Below are positions 38,141 to 47,622 of a DNA stretch of 64,000 nucleotides, piece after piece. Below the pieces are notes generated by a model, which was not told the origin of the DNA, did not search any database, and worked only from the letters and a program-made list of their open reading frames with translations. The stretch is from WS-2 sp036507005 (lineage in GTDB: Bacteria > Eisenbacteria > RBG-16-71-46), in assembly GCA_036507005.1 (NCBI GenBank), contig DASXQT010000006.1, positions 8,567 through 72,566 on the forward strand. Direction: 5' to 3'. The translations under genes and the position numbers were made by a program. Each line of letters opens with the position of its first letter. Within the stretch, counting starts at the first letter, position 1.

Positions 38141-38896
38141 CTATGACCGTGCGGAGGGCTCTGTCCATTCGCTTCTCGAGATCCAGGCAGCCCCTGGCGG
38201 CAGCGGTCGATCGTCGATCGCCTCGCTCACGGCGTGCTTGGCGAGCAGACGCGTCGAGTCCAAGACCGGCAGCGGCGAGTTCTCCTCCGAGACGATGAGC
38301 GGTATCTCCGTGCAGCCCAGGATCACGCAGTCGGCGCCGGCGGCGCGGAGATCGTCGATGGCCCGCACGAACAGATCCGTCGTCGCCGGCCGGAAGACGC
38401 CCTGGCAGAGCTCGTCGAAGATCGCATGGTCGATCGCGTCCCTGCGCTTCTCGTCGGGGATCAGGAGGCCATGGCCGCGGCCCCGGAGACGGTTCGCGTA
38501 CACGGTCCCGGTCATGGTCAGCCTCGTGCCCAGGAGCCCCGGCGCTTTCCAGCCGCACCGGCCGAGCTCCGCGCACACGACGTCGGCAATGTGCAGCCCC
38601 GGGATGGGGAAGGAGTCCGCGATTCGCTCCAGCACGATGTGGGCCGTGTTGTCCGGGCAGATGAAGAAGCCGGCACCCGCGCGCGCCACCTGCTCCACGC
38701 CGCGGGTCAGGACGCGGGCGATCGTGTCGTGCTCGCCGGACTCCCAGCCCGGCATGCTCGACCCCATCGGGATCGAGCTGACGACGATCTCGGGGTGCAT
38801 GTGGGGCCCGAGCCGCTTCTGTCCCTCGCGGCACACGGTGAGGTAGCAGAGCGCGCCACCCTCGGCGCTGTGCGCGACGATGCCCAGGGTCTTCAT
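38141..38896 (-). CDS. Aspartate/glutamate racemase family protein
   Basis: A 251-residue protein beginning MKTLGIVAHSAEGGALCYL. The two catalytic cysteines of the family are present in CPDNT (Cys80) and GCTEIPL (Cys195), separated as expected for the two-domain fold. Such enzymes racemise amino acids by a two-base mechanism or act on related diacids. The start at 38896 is chosen since upstream codons carry no conserved sequence. Substrate not determinable. Confidence 0.88.
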   Translation of the reverse strand: MKTLGIVAHSAEGGALCYLTVCREGQKRLGPHMHPEIVVSSIPMGSSMPGWESGEHDTIARVLTRGVEQVARAGAGFFICPDNTAHIVLERIADSFPIPGLHIADVVCAELGRCGWKAPGLLGTRLTMTGTVYANRLRGRGHGLLIPDEKRRDAIDHAIFDELCQGVFRPATTDLFVRAIDDLRAAGADCVILGCTEIPLIVSEENSPLPVLDSTRLLAKHAVSEAIDDRPLPPGAAWISRSEWTEPSARS

Positions 38897-38930
38897 CCGG
38901 CTCTCACGTGCGGCCGGCGCGACGCGCGGG

Positions 38931-39569
38931 TCAGCGCGCCCGGTCGTAGGTGATCTCCAGCACCTTCCACTCACGGCCGTCCATGTACTTCTCGAACATC
39001 TCGAACACGTGTCGGTGATCGGAGACGCGGCGCAGGACGGCGCGGATCGGCTTGCCGCGCTCTCCCGTGACCGGCATGTCCATCGCCACCTCGAACGTGA
39101 TCGCCGTGCCGGTCGAGTCGCGGTCGCCGAGCCCGACCAGCGCCTGAGTCTCGCCGTCGTGGATGTAGTAGCAGGAGTACTTCTCCTTGAACGCGTCGTA
39201 GCCGTAGAGGCCGAGGCCGTGGTTCTCGACGCCGTTCACGAGCATCCGGCTCTCGAGCTGGAGGAACCGGCCGCCGAGGATCATGCGGTACTCGGCGCTG
39301 CCCGCGAACTCGAGCGGCCTGGCGTCAGGGCCGTCGCGCACCAGCATGCGCGTGGTCCAGGAGCCGGCGAAGGCTTCGAGCTCGCGGTGGTGCGGGCCCG
39401 GCGCGGTGTACCGCGACATCTCTTCGGCCACCGGGTTCGGGGCCGGGCCCGGCTCTCGCATGCCCGCGACCGGCCCGCCCGGCTTCGGCGGCTTCGCTTC
39501 GGCGGCCGGCGCGAGCCACGCGCAGGCGAGAACGAGCGCGGCGGCGAATCCCTTCGTCATGACCTCCAT
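38931..39569 (-). CDS. Secreted DUF1579-family protein
   Basis: A 212-residue protein with a signal peptide (MTKGFAAALVLACAWLAPAAEA/KPP) and a DUF1579 lipocalin-like domain: HHRELEAFAGSWTTRMLVRDGP, FAGSAEYRMILGGRFLQLES, GYDAFKEKYSCYYIHDGET, FEMFEKYMDGREWKVLEITYDR. The family is common and of unknown function. MEVM allows a start at 39569 or at the second Met, 39560. Confidence 0.82.
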   Translation of the reverse strand: MEVMTKGFAAALVLACAWLAPAAEAKPPKPGGPVAGMREPGPAPNPVAEEMSRYTAPGPHHRELEAFAGSWTTRMLVRDGPDARPLEFAGSAEYRMILGGRFLQLESRMLVNGVENHGLGLYGYDAFKEKYSCYYIHDGETQALVGLGDRDSTGTAITFEVAMDMPVTGERGKPIRAVLRRVSDHRHVFEMFEKYMDGREWKVLEITYDRAR

Positions 39570-39612
39570 GCCTCCAGTTGTACCGCGCCCGCCGTGCCCC
39601 CGCCAGCGGCGG

Positions 39613-41505
39613 CTAGAGGCCGGCGTCGAGCGCGCGGCGTGCGTTGTCGCGCATCTCCTTGGCGTCGCGGCGATGCGGGGCGATCACGAGCGCCGACTCC
39701 GCGCACGCGATCACGCGGTGCCAGTCGCGGTCGTCGAACGCGAGCAGCGCGAAGCCCACCCACGCGTCGGCGAGGCGGTGGTCGAGCGCCTGGGCCTTCT
39801 CGAACGAGGCGCGTGCCAGGTCGGAGCGCTCGAGGCCGCGCTGGGCAAGGCCGATCTGGAAGAAGAAGCGTGGATTGGGCGCCACCGCGGCCGCGGCTTG
39901 GAGCTCGCGGATCGCCTCCTCGTAGCGCTGCGCCTGGAGCGCGCGCACGCCGAGGAAGTCGTGCGCCCGCGCCCACGCCGCGTCGCTCCACACGGCGCGG
40001 TTCGAGAGCAGGAGCTGGATGCGCGCGAGCTGGCGCGGGGCGCTCACCTGCGTGCCCCACAGCGCCAGGGCCGACGCGAGCGCGGTGGTCAGGACCGGCG
40101 CGAGCGATCCGCCCTCGCCGCGGCCGCGCCAGGCCGCGAGCAGGGCGGCGGCCGAAGCGAGCGTGATCACGAGCGCGGCGCCCACGTGCATGTCCCAGTC
40201 GCGCATGACGCCCTGCGCGCCGCGCGCGACGAGCAGGATGGCAGCCTCGGGGAGGATCGCGAGCAGGGCGACGGGCGCGAGTGAGAAGCGCGGCGCTCCG
40301 TTCCGCGCGGGCGACTCGGCGCGCGCGGGCGCTTCGGCGGGCGCTCCGGTGGGAGGCGGCGCCTGCGCCGGTTCCACCTTCGGCGCCGGCACGGGGCGCG
40401 CGAGCCACGCCGCCGCCACGCCCGCGAGCCACAGCGGCGCGAGGAAGAAGAGCAGATTGAGCGCATCCCCGCCGCGGGTGGCCGCATCGGCGAGCGCGCG
40501 TGTCGCGGCCGGCGCGTGCGCGAGCGGCGGCGGCGTGAGGTTCTGGACGCGGTCGATGGTGTCGAGCAGGTGGAGCGCGCGCGGCAGCATCACCGCCGCG
40601 GTGGCGACGATCGCCGCGCCGGCCGCGAGCGCTTCGATTCGGGCACGCGTGCCCGTCGGGCGGCGGAATCCCTGCACCAGCGCCCACGCCGCGGCCGGCA
40701 GCACCGCGTAGCCCGAGCGGTGCGACAGCAGGCACACCACGACGCCCGCGCCCACCGCCCAGGCGCCGCGTCCCTCGCGCGCGAGCCGCATCACGCCGTA
40801 GGCGGCGAGCGCGATCCCGACGAGCAGCGGGCCGAACTTGTCGTAGCCCGCGAAGTGCAGCATGTAGCCGCCGCCGAAGACCAGGGCCACGAGCGCGACG
40901 AACGCTCCGCGCGCCGCGCCCGTCGCGCGCAGGTAGGAGAGCGCGGCGACGGCGAAGAGCCCGCCCACGAACGCGCCGACGAAGTGGAGCGCCACGTTCA
41001 CGTCGGTGCCCGGGGCCATGATGCGGCGCGGGATCATGATGTTGATCCAGCGATCGAGCGGGGCGGCCTGCGGGAACACCTTCCCGATCGGAGCGTCGAG
41101 CACGAGCTGCCCCACGCGCGTGCTGAGGTCGCCGACCCAGCGCACCGGGTCGGGCAGGCGGTAGAGCGCGAGCCCGACGCCGAGCCCGAGCGCGGCGTCG
41201 AGGTAGATTCCCGCACGCCCCGCGAGCGCGCCGGCGGCATCCATCGCATGTTCCAGCGCGCGCGCGACCGCCGGCACGAACCCGGCGGCGCCGAGGAGCA
41301 GGACCGCGATCGCCTGGCCGCGCGGCCACACGCGCAACGTGTCGAGCCCCCACACGCCCGGGACCGGGAGCAGGCTCGCGAGCGCGCGCAGCCCGAGGCC
41401 GAGCGCGAGAGCGAGCACGAGCAGTCGCGGAGCGGCAGGCCCACGCGGCCGGCCGCCCGCCTTCTCGCGCGGCCGCCGCGTGCCCGCCCGCTTTCGAGCG
41501 GTCAT
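39613..41505 (-). CDS. Multi-pass membrane protein with C-terminal TPR domain
   Basis: A 630-residue protein: basic N-terminus, about 12 membrane helices, a Pro/Ala-rich insert near residues 390-420, and a C-terminal periplasmic or cytoplasmic TPR region (FLGVRALQAQRYEEAIRELQAAAAVAPNPRFFFQIGLAQRGLERSDLARASFEKAQALD). The layout is like GT-C glycosyltransferases (PMT or O-antigen-ligase type), but I see no catalytic DD/DE motif in the first loop I would trust. Chosen start MTARKRAGTRR at 41505. It diverges from the CPBP gene. Confidence 0.72.
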   Translation of the reverse strand: MTARKRAGTRRPREKAGGRPRGPAAPRLLVLALALGLGLRALASLLPVPGVWGLDTLRVWPRGQAIAVLLLGAAGFVPAVARALEHAMDAAGALAGRAGIYLDAALGLGVGLALYRLPDPVRWVGDLSTRVGQLVLDAPIGKVFPQAAPLDRWINIMIPRRIMAPGTDVNVALHFVGAFVGGLFAVAALSYLRATGAARGAFVALVALVFGGGYMLHFAGYDKFGPLLVGIALAAYGVMRLAREGRGAWAVGAGVVVCLLSHRSGYAVLPAAAWALVQGFRRPTGTRARIEALAAGAAIVATAAVMLPRALHLLDTIDRVQNLTPPPLAHAPAATRALADAATRGGDALNLLFFLAPLWLAGVAAAWLARPVPAPKVEPAQAPPPTGAPAEAPARAESPARNGAPRFSLAPVALLAILPEAAILLVARGAQGVMRDWDMHVGAALVITLASAAALLAAWRGRGEGGSLAPVLTTALASALALWGTQVSAPRQLARIQLLLSNRAVWSDAAWARAHDFLGVRALQAQRYEEAIRELQAAAAVAPNPRFFFQIGLAQRGLERSDLARASFEKAQALDHRLADAWVGFALLAFDDRDWHRVIACAESALVIAPHRRDAKEMRDNARRALDAGL

Positions 41506-41632
41506 GCGCGCATGGTAGCGGAAGGGGAGGGCGGGCGCGCGGCGCGACGGCACGCGGCGCAAGGGCGCTCGCGAGCCCGCCGCGGCCCCGAGCTGCGCCG
41601 AGCCCGTGCGCGGCCGCCGCGCGCCCGTCGTG

Positions 41633-41638
41633 TATCCT
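41633..41638 (+). promoter_or_regulatory. -10-like hexamer TATCCT, 6 nt before the CPBP start codon
   Basis: TATCCT ends 6 nt before the ATG at 41645. That leaves no room for a ribosome-binding site, so a leaderless message is likely. No recognisable -35. Confidence 0.45.
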
Positions 41639-41644
41639 GCCGCA

Positions 41645-42367
41645 ATGCCGAACGCGCTCGATCACGCGCTCTTCGTCGTGCTCGCCGTGCTCTTCCCCGT
41701 GCGCGCGGCGGTCTTCGGCTTCCGCCGCATCGGGCGCGCGAGCCCCGAGGAGCGCCCGCGCGTGCGCGTCTCCGTCTATCGTCAGGCGATCGCAATCCAG
41801 TGGGGGCTCGCGTTCGCCACGGTCGCGCTCTGGATCGCGTGCCGCCGCGAGTGGGACGCACTCGGCCTCGTGCCGCGTCCCACCTGGGGGCTCGGCGGCG
41901 TGCTCGTGGGAACCGCCATCATGGCCGGCGTCGTGGTGCGTCAGCGGCGGCAGACGCTGGCGGACGACGACGCGCTCGCCCGGCTGCGCCGGCGCATGGA
42001 GAAGGTCGAGCCGATGCTGCCGCACACGCGTGCGGACCTCGTGCCGTTCCTCCAGCTCTCGCTCACCGCCGGCATCTGCGAGGAGCTGCTCTATCGCGGC
42101 TACCTGATCTGGTACCTGAGCCACTGGCTCACGATCTATCCGGCCGCCGCACTCGCCTCCCTGCTGTTCGGCGTCGGCCACCTCTACCAGGGCTGGCGCG
42201 GCGTGCTCACCACCGGCATGGTCGGAGCGTTCCTCGCCTCGGTCTATCTCGTCAGCGGATCGCTGTTCGCGGGCATGGCGCTCCACGCCCTGATGGACGC
42301 CCACTCCGGCTCGCTCATGCAGGCCGCCTACGAGCGCGCGCCGGCCGAGGCGGCGGAGCCGGCATGA
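41645..42367 (+). CDS. CPBP-family intramembrane metalloprotease (CAAX-protease-like)
   Basis: A 240-residue protein with about six membrane helices and the ABI/CPBP motifs EELLYRG (146-152), FGVGH (175-179, metal-ligand His179) and HALMD (214-218). These are glutamate proteases of the Rce1 type, used in prenyl-protein maturation in eukaryotes and in bacteriocin immunity or stress in bacteria. It overlaps the next gene by 4 bases (ATGA), an odd pairing with a soluble flavoenzyme. Confidence 0.9.
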   Translation: MPNALDHALFVVLAVLFPVRAAVFGFRRIGRASPEERPRVRVSVYRQAIAIQWGLAFATVALWIACRREWDALGLVPRPTWGLGGVLVGTAIMAGVVVRQRRQTLADDDALARLRRRMEKVEPMLPHTRADLVPFLQLSLTAGICEELLYRGYLIWYLSHWLTIYPAAALASLLFGVGHLYQGWRGVLTTGMVGAFLASVYLVSGSLFAGMALHALMDAHSGSLMQAAYERAPAEAAEPA

Positions 42368-43503
42368 GCGCGACGTTCGACGCCGTCGTGGTAGGCTTGG
42401 GCGCGATGGGCAGCGCCGCGCTCGCATCGCTCGCCGCCCGCGGCCGGCGCGTGGTCGGGCTCGACCGCTTCACGCCGCCGCACGCCTTCGGCTCCTCGCA
42501 CGGGAAGAGCCGCATCATCCGCGAAGCCTACTTCGAGGATCCGCGCTACGTGCCGCTGGTCCAGCGGGCGTACGAGCGCTGGGCCGACCTCGAGCGCGAG
42601 TGCGGGCGCACGCTCGTGCTCCGCACCGGCGGGCTCATGATCGGGCCGCCCAATGGCGCGCTGGTCGCGGGCGCGCTCGAGAGCGCCACCGTGCACCGCC
42701 TTCCCCACGAGCGCCTGAGCGCCGCCGAGGCGCGCGCGCAGGTTCCTGCGCTTCGAGTTCCCGAGGACGCGATCGCGGTGCGCGAGCCGCGCGCCGGGGT
42801 GCTGTTCCCCGAGGCCTGCATCGCGGCGCAGCTCGAGCGCGCGCGGCTCCATCGCGCCGAGATCCGCTGCGACGAGCCCGCGGTCGCCTGGCAGGCCGCG
42901 GGCGATGGCGTCGAGGTGCGCACCGCGCGCGGCAGCATTCGCGCCGCGCGCCTCGTGCTGGCCGCGGGCGCGTGGCTCGCGCGGCTCGCGCCCGAGCTCG
43001 AGCTTCCGCTCGTGGTGACGCGCCAGGCGCTCTACTGGTTCGAGCCCGCCGCGCACCCGGAGCGCTTCGCTCCCGAGCGCTTCCCGATCTTCATCTGGGA
43101 GGACGAGCCCGGCCGATTCCTCTATGGCTTCCCCGACCTCGGCGACGGCGTCAAGATCGCGCGCCACCAGGAGGGCGAGGCGACCGACCCCGATCGCGTG
43201 CGCCGCGAGGTGTCGGCCGCGGAGATCGAAATCATGCGCGCGGCGCTCGCGCGCACCATCCCCGACGCCGCGGGCCGGGTGCGCGAGACCGCGGTGTGCC
43301 TCTACACCAACACGCCCGACCAGCACTTCGTCGTGGACCTGCACCCCGAGCATCCGCAGGTCGTGATCGCGAGCCCGTGCTCCGGCCACGGGTTCAAGTT
43401 CGCGAGCGCGCTCGGCGAGGTGCTGGCGGACCTCGTCGACGGCGTGGCGCCCGAGTTCGACCTCGGGCTCTTCCGGCTGGAGCGCCTCCGCACGCCGCGC
43501 TGA
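42364..43503 (+). CDS. Sarcosine oxidase / N-methyltryptophan oxidase-type flavoenzyme
   Basis: A 379-residue oxidase of the DAO family. The Rossmann motif is VVVGLGAMGSAALASLAARG at the N-terminus; HGKSRIIREAYFEDPRYVPL follows as in monomeric sarcosine oxidase. AVCLYTNTPDQHFVVDLHPE contains Cys312, which matches the cysteine that binds FAD covalently in monomeric sarcosine oxidase. SPCSGHGFKFAS is the C-terminal FAD site. It should oxidise an N-methyl amino acid to release formaldehyde and peroxide. No downstream formaldehyde-handling gene is present. Confidence 0.9.
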   Translation: MSATFDAVVVGLGAMGSAALASLAARGRRVVGLDRFTPPHAFGSSHGKSRIIREAYFEDPRYVPLVQRAYERWADLERECGRTLVLRTGGLMIGPPNGALVAGALESATVHRLPHERLSAAEARAQVPALRVPEDAIAVREPRAGVLFPEACIAAQLERARLHRAEIRCDEPAVAWQAAGDGVEVRTARGSIRAARLVLAAGAWLARLAPELELPLVVTRQALYWFEPAAHPERFAPERFPIFIWEDEPGRFLYGFPDLGDGVKIARHQEGEATDPDRVRREVSAAEIEIMRAALARTIPDAAGRVRETAVCLYTNTPDQHFVVDLHPEHPQVVIASPCSGHGFKFASALGEVLADLVDGVAPEFDLGLFRLERLRTPR

Positions 43504-43555
43504 AGCGCCGCGCCCGCACCGGCGCCGCGGCCCGACGCGCTGCGGAGCGCCGGGG

Positions 43556-45136
43556 CTATGGGCGCCTTGCCTCGTGCCCGTCCGACGGCGCCACGCTCGC
43601 CGTGGCGGCGGGCGGCGGCGGCCGGAATCGCTTCCTCGTCTCGAGCTTCGTCGCCTTCAGCGAATCCAGGCTGCTCAGCAGCTCCCGATAGGTCATCGGG
43701 ACGCCGAACCCGGCGGACCTCGACGTCTCCCTGCGGTGCGCCTTCTCCATCGTGCGCAGCCGGGCGTCCAGCCAGCGCGAGAGCCGGTCCAGCTCGATCG
43801 CCTGGCCCGCGCCCTCCTTCTCGAGGCCGGTGTCGTCGTTCCTCACGTCCAGCGCCACGGCCCGGCGGATCGGCTTCCGGATCGGCCCGGTGAGCCACGA
43901 GCCCGGCGGCCCGCTCTTGTGCGCGTTGGCCTCCATGTTCCAGACCCGGTTGATCATGAACCTCCATGAGCCGCCCACGTGGAACTGGTAGTTCTCCTCG
44001 TCCATCCACTGGAAGACCTTGGTGAGGATCGCGTCCAGGTGCCGGTTTTTCTCGAGCTTCCGGAAATCCCTCCACTCCGCGCACAGCTCGAAACGGGGAT
44101 CCACCTCGATGTCCCCGGGCTGGAAGGTGCGCTCCGAGCGGATGCCCATGGCGCTCAGCAGGCTCCGGTTCCGCTTGCCGAACACGCTCGGAAACATCGG
44201 GACCGATGCCACGGACTTGCCCTGCTCCCGGGCGCATTCCTCGAACTTCGCCCGGATCACCTCGGCGCAGAACATCCGCCGGTGATCGTCCATGTCGTTG
44301 GGGAAGTCGTAGAAGACCTTCTCGTCTCCGCGTCCGGCTTCGACCGCCTCGGCGCGGGCCTTCTCCGCGGCACACCGGGCGATCTCGGGATCCTCGAAGC
44401 GGAAGAACGCCACGCGGACGCTCTTGCCGCTCAGCAGGTTCTCGATCGGGCGGTATCGCAGGCCGTCGGTCATCTGCGAATCCACGATGAAGCGCCGGCC
44501 GCTTCCGGGATCCACGTAGATGAACCCCGCGTGCGAGAACTGCGAGGCGATGCTCGCGATCCGCGCGACCCCGGCGCTCACGGACGACGGGCTGCGCAGG
44601 ACGAAGACGTCCCCGGTGCGCAGCTCGAGGCCGGTGGCCGTGGAATCTCGGAACATGAGGCGCGGCGGCCGGCTCCCTTCGATGGGAGAGGTCCTCTTCT
44701 GCTTCGCGATCTCCAGCGAGTCGTCCCATTCGATCAGGTAGTCCTCGGCGAACCGGGCCGCGCGGACCATCTGGCGCAAGGCGCGCGCGCACTCCCTCAC
44801 CCGGGGATCGTCGAGGGACGGGGCCGACTGCAGGATCTCGCGATACCGGTCGCGCAGGAGCTGCCGGGTCGCGAAGACCTCCTCCGCGACCTCGGCCCCC
44901 CGGCCCTGGAGGTCGGCCAGATCGAAGTCGATGGGGTCGGCCAGGAAGAAATCGGCGTAGGTGCGGTCGATCTGGTCGGCGAAATTGTCCAGCGTCAGCC
45001 GGCGGCTCTCGAGAACGCCCCGGAACGCTCGAAGCTCGGCCCGGAAGTTCCGCCTCCCGATCTCGTGCTTCACCGACGGGGCGCCGGGTGCGACCAGGAG
45101 CCAGACGAGCGCGGGGATTGCGAGGACGTTCAGCAT
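43556..45136 (-). CDS. Exported YiiX/YebB-like permuted papain-fold hydrolase
   Basis: A 526-residue protein. A signal peptide (MLNVLAIPALVWLLVAPGAP) precedes 150 residues of helices, then a permuted NlpC/P60 domain of the YiiX/YebB type: LRTGDVFVLRS, FSHAGFIY with His202, and FCAEVI with Cys290. The permuted His-before-Cys order is the family hallmark. Members cut amide or thioester bonds in cell-wall peptides or lipids. The remaining 230 residues contain a further helical region with no family. Length is about twice the usual for YiiX. Confidence 0.82.
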   Translation of the reverse strand: MLNVLAIPALVWLLVAPGAPSVKHEIGRRNFRAELRAFRGVLESRRLTLDNFADQIDRTYADFFLADPIDFDLADLQGRGAEVAEEVFATRQLLRDRYREILQSAPSLDDPRVRECARALRQMVRAARFAEDYLIEWDDSLEIAKQKRTSPIEGSRPPRLMFRDSTATGLELRTGDVFVLRSPSSVSAGVARIASIASQFSHAGFIYVDPGSGRRFIVDSQMTDGLRYRPIENLLSGKSVRVAFFRFEDPEIARCAAEKARAEAVEAGRGDEKVFYDFPNDMDDHRRMFCAEVIRAKFEECAREQGKSVASVPMFPSVFGKRNRSLLSAMGIRSERTFQPGDIEVDPRFELCAEWRDFRKLEKNRHLDAILTKVFQWMDEENYQFHVGGSWRFMINRVWNMEANAHKSGPPGSWLTGPIRKPIRRAVALDVRNDDTGLEKEGAGQAIELDRLSRWLDARLRTMEKAHRRETSRSAGFGVPMTYRELLSSLDSLKATKLETRKRFRPPPPAATASVAPSDGHEARRP

Positions 45137-45159
45137 GGGCGGCCTCCGATGGCAGAAGC

Positions 45160-45987
45160 CTACACCCGCCGCACGCCCTCCGCCCAGCAGCGCGCGAACC
45201 AGATCGCGGCGTCGGGCCGTGCGCCCCAGGCGTGGATCGCCGCGATCGTGGCGTCGAAGGCGTCGCGCTCGATCGGCCCGGCTGCGAGGATCGCCGCGCG
45301 CGCGCCTTCGAGAATCGCCGCCAGGTTCTGCACGAACAGCTCGAGCCGGCCGTCCCCAGCGCAGCCGCCGAAGAAGAGCCAGGCGTTGCGCGAAGGCGCC
45401 ACACCCGCGGCGTGGAGCAGCGCGACCAGCTTCCGGCCCACGTAGGGATCGTTGCCGTTCCGCTCGTAGCTCCTGATGTAGGCGCGCCACGCGTCCATGA
45501 GCCCGGGCGGCTCGGGCGAGAGCCGCAGCACGTCGTGATCGTCGTCCTCGAGCACCACGCGCCCGCCGATCCGCACCGCGCGCGCCATCGCCTGCACCAC
45601 GCGCTTGGGATCGGGCACGTGCTCGAGGATGAAGCGCGCGTGCGCCACGTCGAAGCTGCCCCACTCGCCCGGGGCGAGCTCGAGCGCCATCACGTCGCCC
45701 TCGCGCATCTCGAGCAGGCGCTCCTCGCCGTCCGCGCGCGCCAGGCGGCGCGCCTCGGCGATCTGCTCCGCGCTGCGCTCGATCCCGAGCGCGCGCCCTT
45801 GGGGCCCGACCGCGCGCGCGATCGCGCGCGTGAGCTGCCCGAGCCCGGCGCCGACGTCGAGCACCCGCTCGCCGCCCTGGAGGCCGAGCCCGCGCAGCGA
45901 GGACTCGTTGAGCAGCTCGTTGAGCGTCGAGAGGCGCCGCTGCTCCTCGGGCGCGGTGCCGTGAACGTAGCGCGAGTCGGAAGCCAT
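45160..45987 (-). CDS. Class I SAM-dependent methyltransferase
   Basis: A 275-residue enzyme starting MASDSRYVHGTAPEEQRRL. SAM motif I VLDVGAGLGQLTRAIA (about 44-58), the acidic motif LGIERSAEQIAEARR, motif post-I GDVMALEL, and FDVAHARFILEHVPDPKRVVQAMARAVRIGGRVVLEDDDHD. General methyltransferase_11/25 architecture; the extra C-terminal helical part resembles enzymes acting on small molecules. Substrate unknown. 23 bp separate it from the YiiX-like gene, so they may be co-transcribed. Confidence 0.9.
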   Translation of the reverse strand: MASDSRYVHGTAPEEQRRLSTLNELLNESSLRGLGLQGGERVLDVGAGLGQLTRAIARAVGPQGRALGIERSAEQIAEARRLARADGEERLLEMREGDVMALELAPGEWGSFDVAHARFILEHVPDPKRVVQAMARAVRIGGRVVLEDDDHDVLRLSPEPPGLMDAWRAYIRSYERNGNDPYVGRKLVALLHAAGVAPSRNAWLFFGGCAGDGRLELFVQNLAAILEGARAAILAAGPIERDAFDATIAAIHAWGARPDAAIWFARCWAEGVRRV

Positions 45988-46092
45988 GCGACGCTCCTCG
46001 AACGGGTGGCGGGGGCCGGGCTCCCCGGCGGTGTCAGGCGCCCGTGAAATCCGCGGCATTTCGCGATACCTGCCCGCCGGAGAAGGCGTATG

Positions 46093-46098
46093 TATACT
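46093..46098 (+). promoter_or_regulatory. -10-like hexamer TATACT upstream of the lipoprotein gene
   Basis: The best -10 match in the 206-bp divergent gap 45988-46193, with TATG just before it. The -35 position reads CTGCCC, a poor match. The leader would be about 90 nt. Confidence 0.35.
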
Positions 46099-46193
46099 GC
46101 ATCCCGCGCCTGCCGTCCGCCCCCCCGGCGACGCACGAGCCCCAAACCTGGCCGCCGGCAGCGCCGGCGGGCCGCCGCAAGGAGACCGCGCTC

Positions 46194-47564
46194 ATGCGCC
46201 GCCTGACGCGTTTCGCCGCCCCGCTTTCGCTGCTCCTCGTGCTGTCGTGCGCCTCGACCTCGGAGCTGGTGCGCCGCGGCGAGAGCGCGCTCAACGCCGG
46301 CAACATGGACCGCGCCTACGACTGGTCGAAACGCGCGCTCAAGCAGGATTCCGGCAACGCGCGCGCGCGGGAGATCATGACCGCCGCCGCCGGCCCGCTG
46401 CTCGCCCAGAAGAAGGCGCGGGTGCGCAACCTCGGGGACGTGGACACCGTGGCCGCCGCGCGGGCCGCGATCGAGGTCGACGACTTCCGCGCCGAGCTGA
46501 TCCGCTACCGCGTCGCGCTCGTGCCCGATCCCGAGTTCGACTCCGTGGAGGCGCGAATCCGCACCGGCGCGGCGCGGATCTACTACGACACCGGCACCGC
46601 CCACCTCGCTGGCCGCCGCCCGAAGCTGGCCGTCGCTGACTTCACCGAGGCGCAGCGGTTCTCCTCGGGCTATCGCGACGTCGGCGACAAGCTCGCGCGA
46701 GCCCGCGAGGAGGCCATCAGCCGCGTGGTGATCCTGCCGTTCAACAACGACGTCGGCGTTCCGGGGCTCGCGCTCCAGCTCTCCGCCGACCTCTATCCCC
46801 AGATGGAGTACCAGCTCAGCTCGCGGGACTTCCAGTACACGCGGCTCGTCCCGCGCGAGCAGATCGAGCGGCGCCTGACCGTGGCCCAGGCCAAGGGCAT
46901 GTCGCGCGAGGAGGCGGTGAGCCTCGGCCGCGCGCTGGGCGCCCAGCGCGTGGTGATGGGGCGCATCCACGACCTGCGCTCCGACACCGACACCCACACC
47001 TGGCACGAGAACCTGTTCCACAAGGTGCTCGTGCGCGGCGAGGACCGGACACCGCGCGTGAATTTCGAGGAGGAGCGCTTCGAGGCCGTGGCCCGCGAGC
47101 GGCGGGTGTCGATCGCGATCGATCTCGAGGTGCTCGAGACCGACGAGGGCGAGCGCCTCGCGCACGATTCGCAGGCGCGGGCGCTCGAGGCCCACACCGT
47201 GTTCACGCACTTCTCGCCCGCCGGGAGCTGCGACGACTACTGCGTCGCGCCGCCCGAGTGGAAGGACTCGGACCGCGGCCAGCGCGTCGAGAAGGACTGG
47301 CGGAGCACGTTCGGTTCGTGGACCATGCCCGCGCTGCTCGAGCGCGCGCGCCGCGATCCCGGCCGCACCCGCTACGAAGTGCGCTATCGCTCGGAGTTCT
47401 CGGCCTCCGGCACCAGCACCCCGGTGTGGCTCGACGACCTGCCGCCGGTCGAGGACCTGGCGTATATTGCGCTCTCCGACTCGTGGATGCCGATCCTCGA
47501 CATGCTGCACGAGCTGGACGGCAAGGACGACGTCGACGTGCTGGCGGGGCCCGACGGCCACTGA
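46194..47564 (+). CDS. Outer-envelope lipoprotein with TPR-like N-terminus and CsgG-like domain
   Basis: A 456-residue lipoprotein with lipobox LVLSC19. TPR-like helices follow (VRRGESALNAGNMDRAYDWSKRALKQDSGNARAREI; YYDTGTAHLAGRRPKLAVADFTEAQRF), then an alpha/beta domain: SRVVILPFNNDVGVPGLALQLSADL, FQYTRLVPREQIERRL, AVSLGRALGAQRVVMGRIHDL. The ILPF...GRALGAQRVVMGRI pattern resembles CsgG-type envelope proteins and the protein at 19748. Start fixed by AAGGAG at 46179-46184. A role in envelope assembly is inferred. Confidence 0.78.
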   Translation: MRRLTRFAAPLSLLLVLSCASTSELVRRGESALNAGNMDRAYDWSKRALKQDSGNARAREIMTAAAGPLLAQKKARVRNLGDVDTVAAARAAIEVDDFRAELIRYRVALVPDPEFDSVEARIRTGAARIYYDTGTAHLAGRRPKLAVADFTEAQRFSSGYRDVGDKLARAREEAISRVVILPFNNDVGVPGLALQLSADLYPQMEYQLSSRDFQYTRLVPREQIERRLTVAQAKGMSREEAVSLGRALGAQRVVMGRIHDLRSDTDTHTWHENLFHKVLVRGEDRTPRVNFEEERFEAVARERRVSIAIDLEVLETDEGERLAHDSQARALEAHTVFTHFSPAGSCDDYCVAPPEWKDSDRGQRVEKDWRSTFGSWTMPALLERARRDPGRTRYEVRYRSEFSASGTSTPVWLDDLPPVEDLAYIALSDSWMPILDMLHELDGKDDVDVLAGPDGH

Positions 47565-47622
47565 CGCGGGACCGGGCAGGAATCTGATGCGCTGAACCTC
47601 GCGCCGCGCGCGGGAGGGAGCG

